From: Rhodospirillales bacterium
GTDB taxonomy: Bacteria > Pseudomonadota > Alphaproteobacteria > CACIAM-22H2
Length of the DNA stretch: 6,539 bases
NCBI GenBank assembly: GCA_016195145.1
Contig: JACQAF010000079.1
Span: forward strand, 1-6,539
Direction: 5' to 3'
Positions 5,444 to 6,539 of this stretch are shown piece after piece. The notes under the pieces were generated by a model. That model was given only the letters and a program-made list of their open reading frames with translations, had not been told where the DNA came from and ran no database searches. Both the position numbers and the translations under genes were made by a program. Every line of letters begins with the position of its first letter. Within the stretch, counting starts at the first letter, position 1.

Positions 5444-6102
5444 CCGCGCCCCGACCGATCAGCGACGAAGAACTCCACGCCTATGTCGACGGCGAGGTCG
5501 ATCCGGCGCGCGCCGCCGAGATCGAAACCTCGCTTGCCGCCGATGCCGAATTGTCGGCGCGCGCCGTTTTCTATGGCCGCGTCAACGCCGATCTCCACCG
5601 CTGCTTCGATCCCGTGCTGGCCCGCGATGCGCTGGCCCCGGCGCGGCTCGCCGGGCAGGTGGGGCAGGTTTCACCCGTCTACGCGCAAGCGGCGATCGCC
5701 CATGCCGTATACACGGTCGAAGTCCGTCACCCGGTCGAGGTGGCGGCCAACGAGGAAGCCCATCTTACGCGCTGGCTATCCAATCGCATGGGGCGCGAGA
5801 TCAAGGCGCCGCGTCTCGACGATCGCGGCTACCGGCTGATGGGCGGCCGCCTGCTGCCGACGAGCGAGGGCGGCGTCGCCTGCCAGTTCATGTACGAGAA
5901 TGCGGCCGGCAACCGCATCACCCTGTTCATGAAATCGGCCCCCGCCAGCCAGACCGAAACCGCGTTCCGCTTCGTCACCGAACGCAACGGGCTCGGCCTG
6001 TTCTACTGGATCGACAACCGGCTCGCCTACGCCGTCGCCGGCACCCTGTCGCGCGACGAACTGCTCCGCCTCTCGCATCAGGTTTACGATCAGCTGACCT
6101 GA
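5440..6102 (+). CDS. Anti-sigma factor (COG5662-like) without a visible membrane helix
   Basis: This 220-residue protein is coupled to the ECF sigma gene by a 4-base overlap and should hold it inactive. Residues 1-60 are the sigma-binding part: ISDEELHAYVDGEVDPARAA, then AELSARAVFYGRVNADLHRC and FDPVL. The Cys-zinc motif HxxxCxxC of ZAS anti-sigma factors is absent. Residues 84-220 are the C-terminal domain of this family: AIAHAVYTVEVRHPVEVAAN, EEAHLTRWLSNRMG, YRLMGGRLLP, ACQFMYENAAGNRITLFMK, TAFRFVTERNGLGLFYWID and LAYAVAGTLSRDELLRLSHQ. From family knowledge I expect a hydrophobic membrane helix between these halves. Here the joint (61-83) is only ARDALAPARLAGQVGQVSPV plus YAQ, which is not a membrane helix. 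The protein therefore looks soluble and cytoplasmic, so its signal would be sensed inside the cell. No frameshift signature is seen at the joint. Confidence 0.87.
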   Translation: MTAPRPISDEELHAYVDGEVDPARAAEIETSLAADAELSARAVFYGRVNADLHRCFDPVLARDALAPARLAGQVGQVSPVYAQAAIAHAVYTVEVRHPVEVAANEEAHLTRWLSNRMGREIKAPRLDDRGYRLMGGRLLPTSEGGVACQFMYENAAGNRITLFMKSAPASQTETAFRFVTERNGLGLFYWIDNRLAYAVAGTLSRDELLRLSHQVYDQLT

Positions 6103-6109
6103 GCGCTCA
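6100..6109. repeat. 10-bp palindrome joining two convergent stop codons
   Basis: TGAGCGCTCA is a perfect palindrome whose outer triplets are the stop codons of the plus-strand anti-sigma gene and the minus-strand cyclophilin-like gene. Only four bases separate the two genes. With no loop or T-run it is not a working hairpin terminator. Confidence 0.7.
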
Positions 6110-6481
6110 GCCGATCCGCTCGACACGGATCGGCGCCCCTGCCCGCACCGATTTCAGTTGCGCCACATCGTCGGCCGTCCGCGCCCACAGATTGCACGGG
6201 CCGGCGAGGCGGATTTCGTCGCCGCGCGAGGCCGGCGTGCGCCCCCAGGCAATGGCAATGGCGTCGCCGTCGGGCCAGAACATGATCTCGCCCTTCTCGA
6301 CCACGGCGCGGGCATTTTTCTCGCGCGCCGCCGAAACCGGAGTCGAGAAATAAACCTCGTCGCCCCAGATCTGCGCCGTCGCATCGAAGGGCGCCGCCTG
6401 CCACAAGGCATCGGCCGTCGGCGTGTCGAGCAGATCGACGACCAGCGCAATCTTGTTCACGGCAATGCACAGCCGTCGCAT
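6107..6481 (-). CDS. Cyclophilin-like fold protein (COG2164/PF04126 type)
   Basis: This 124-residue protein matches the small bacterial and archaeal cyclophilin-like family, which has the beta-barrel fold of cyclophilin but no proven prolyl isomerase activity. Family features in order: LLDTPTADALWQAAPF (17-32), IWGDEVYFSTPV (38-49), VVEKGEIMFWPDGDAIAIAW (60-79), GRTPASRGDEIRLAGPCNLW (80-99) and a C-terminal strand GAPIRVERIG. No signal peptide or membrane helix is present. The start at the ATG at 6481 is supported by GGTGAG four bases before it, which includes the stop of the preceding gene. A longer reading frame upstream is antisense or out-of-frame overlap with that gene. The five-base gap to the upstream gene indicates co-transcription and likely shared function, but that gene is cut by the window edge. 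The ligand is unknown. Confidence 0.85.
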   Translation of the reverse strand: MRRLCIAVNKIALVVDLLDTPTADALWQAAPFDATAQIWGDEVYFSTPVSAAREKNARAVVEKGEIMFWPDGDAIAIAWGRTPASRGDEIRLAGPCNLWARTADDVAQLKSVRAGAPIRVERIG

Positions 6482-6486
6482 GGCGC

Positions 6487-6539
6487 TCACCGCGCCAGCG
6501 CGGCGACGCCCGGCAGGTCCTTGCCCTCGAGCCATTCGA
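6487..6539 (-). CDS. C-terminal end of an unidentified gene (partial)
   Basis: The minus-strand frame entering from the right edge encodes EWLEGKDLPGVAALAR and ends at TGA (6489-6487), five bases before the start of the cyclophilin-like gene. The tight spacing and natural composition support a real gene end. Sixteen residues are too few to assign a family. Confidence 0.6.
   Translation of the reverse strand, partial: EWLEGKDLPGVAALAR

Overview
The window is a GC-rich chromosomal stretch with alphaproteobacterial character, probably Rhodospirillales or a related order. This rests on the strong GC preference at third codon positions, a DUF2336 protein (a family I know mainly from Alphaproteobacteria), an ECF sigma factor/anti-sigma pair of the COG5662 type, and two near-matches to the alphaproteobacterial CtrA box. 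The species cannot be named from the sequence.

Layout. Left part, minus strand: a soluble exported PQQ-type sugar dehydrogenase of the sorbosone dehydrogenase kind (294-1562), followed downstream by the start of an Ala/Pro-rich protein of unknown function that runs off the left edge (1-242). Divergently, on the plus strand, lies a lone phage-tail-fibre-like gene (1728-3086) with a glycine-rich C-terminal domain. Behind it is a 264-base AT-rich gap, then a DUF2336 gene (3351-4481). Next comes a compact plus-strand cassette: a small secreted protein with a single cysteine (4578-4826), an ECF sigma factor (4913-5443) and a translationally coupled anti-sigma factor (5440-6102). At the right edge, on the minus strand, a cyclophilin-like-fold protein (6107-6481) meets the anti-sigma gene tail to tail, with the end of another gene (6487-6539) directly upstream of it. 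No tRNA, rRNA, CRISPR array, transposase or integrase was seen. No gene-free stretch exceeds 300 bases.

How the parts relate. The sigma/anti-sigma pair should form a stress-response switch. The small exported protein just upstream is a plausible member or target of that regulon: a GGAATAAA element and a perfect 7-bp inverted repeat lie in front of it. The anti-sigma factor appears to have lost the membrane helix I would expect in this family, so it would be cytoplasmic. The tail-fibre gene has no other phage structural gene beside it in the window, and its C-terminal domain and 3' flank differ in codon use and base composition from the rest. That suggests an acquired or exchanged receptor-binding tip. 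The two most interesting items are the soluble anti-sigma/secreted-protein cassette and the orphan mosaic tail fibre. Neither can be called a new system from sequence alone.
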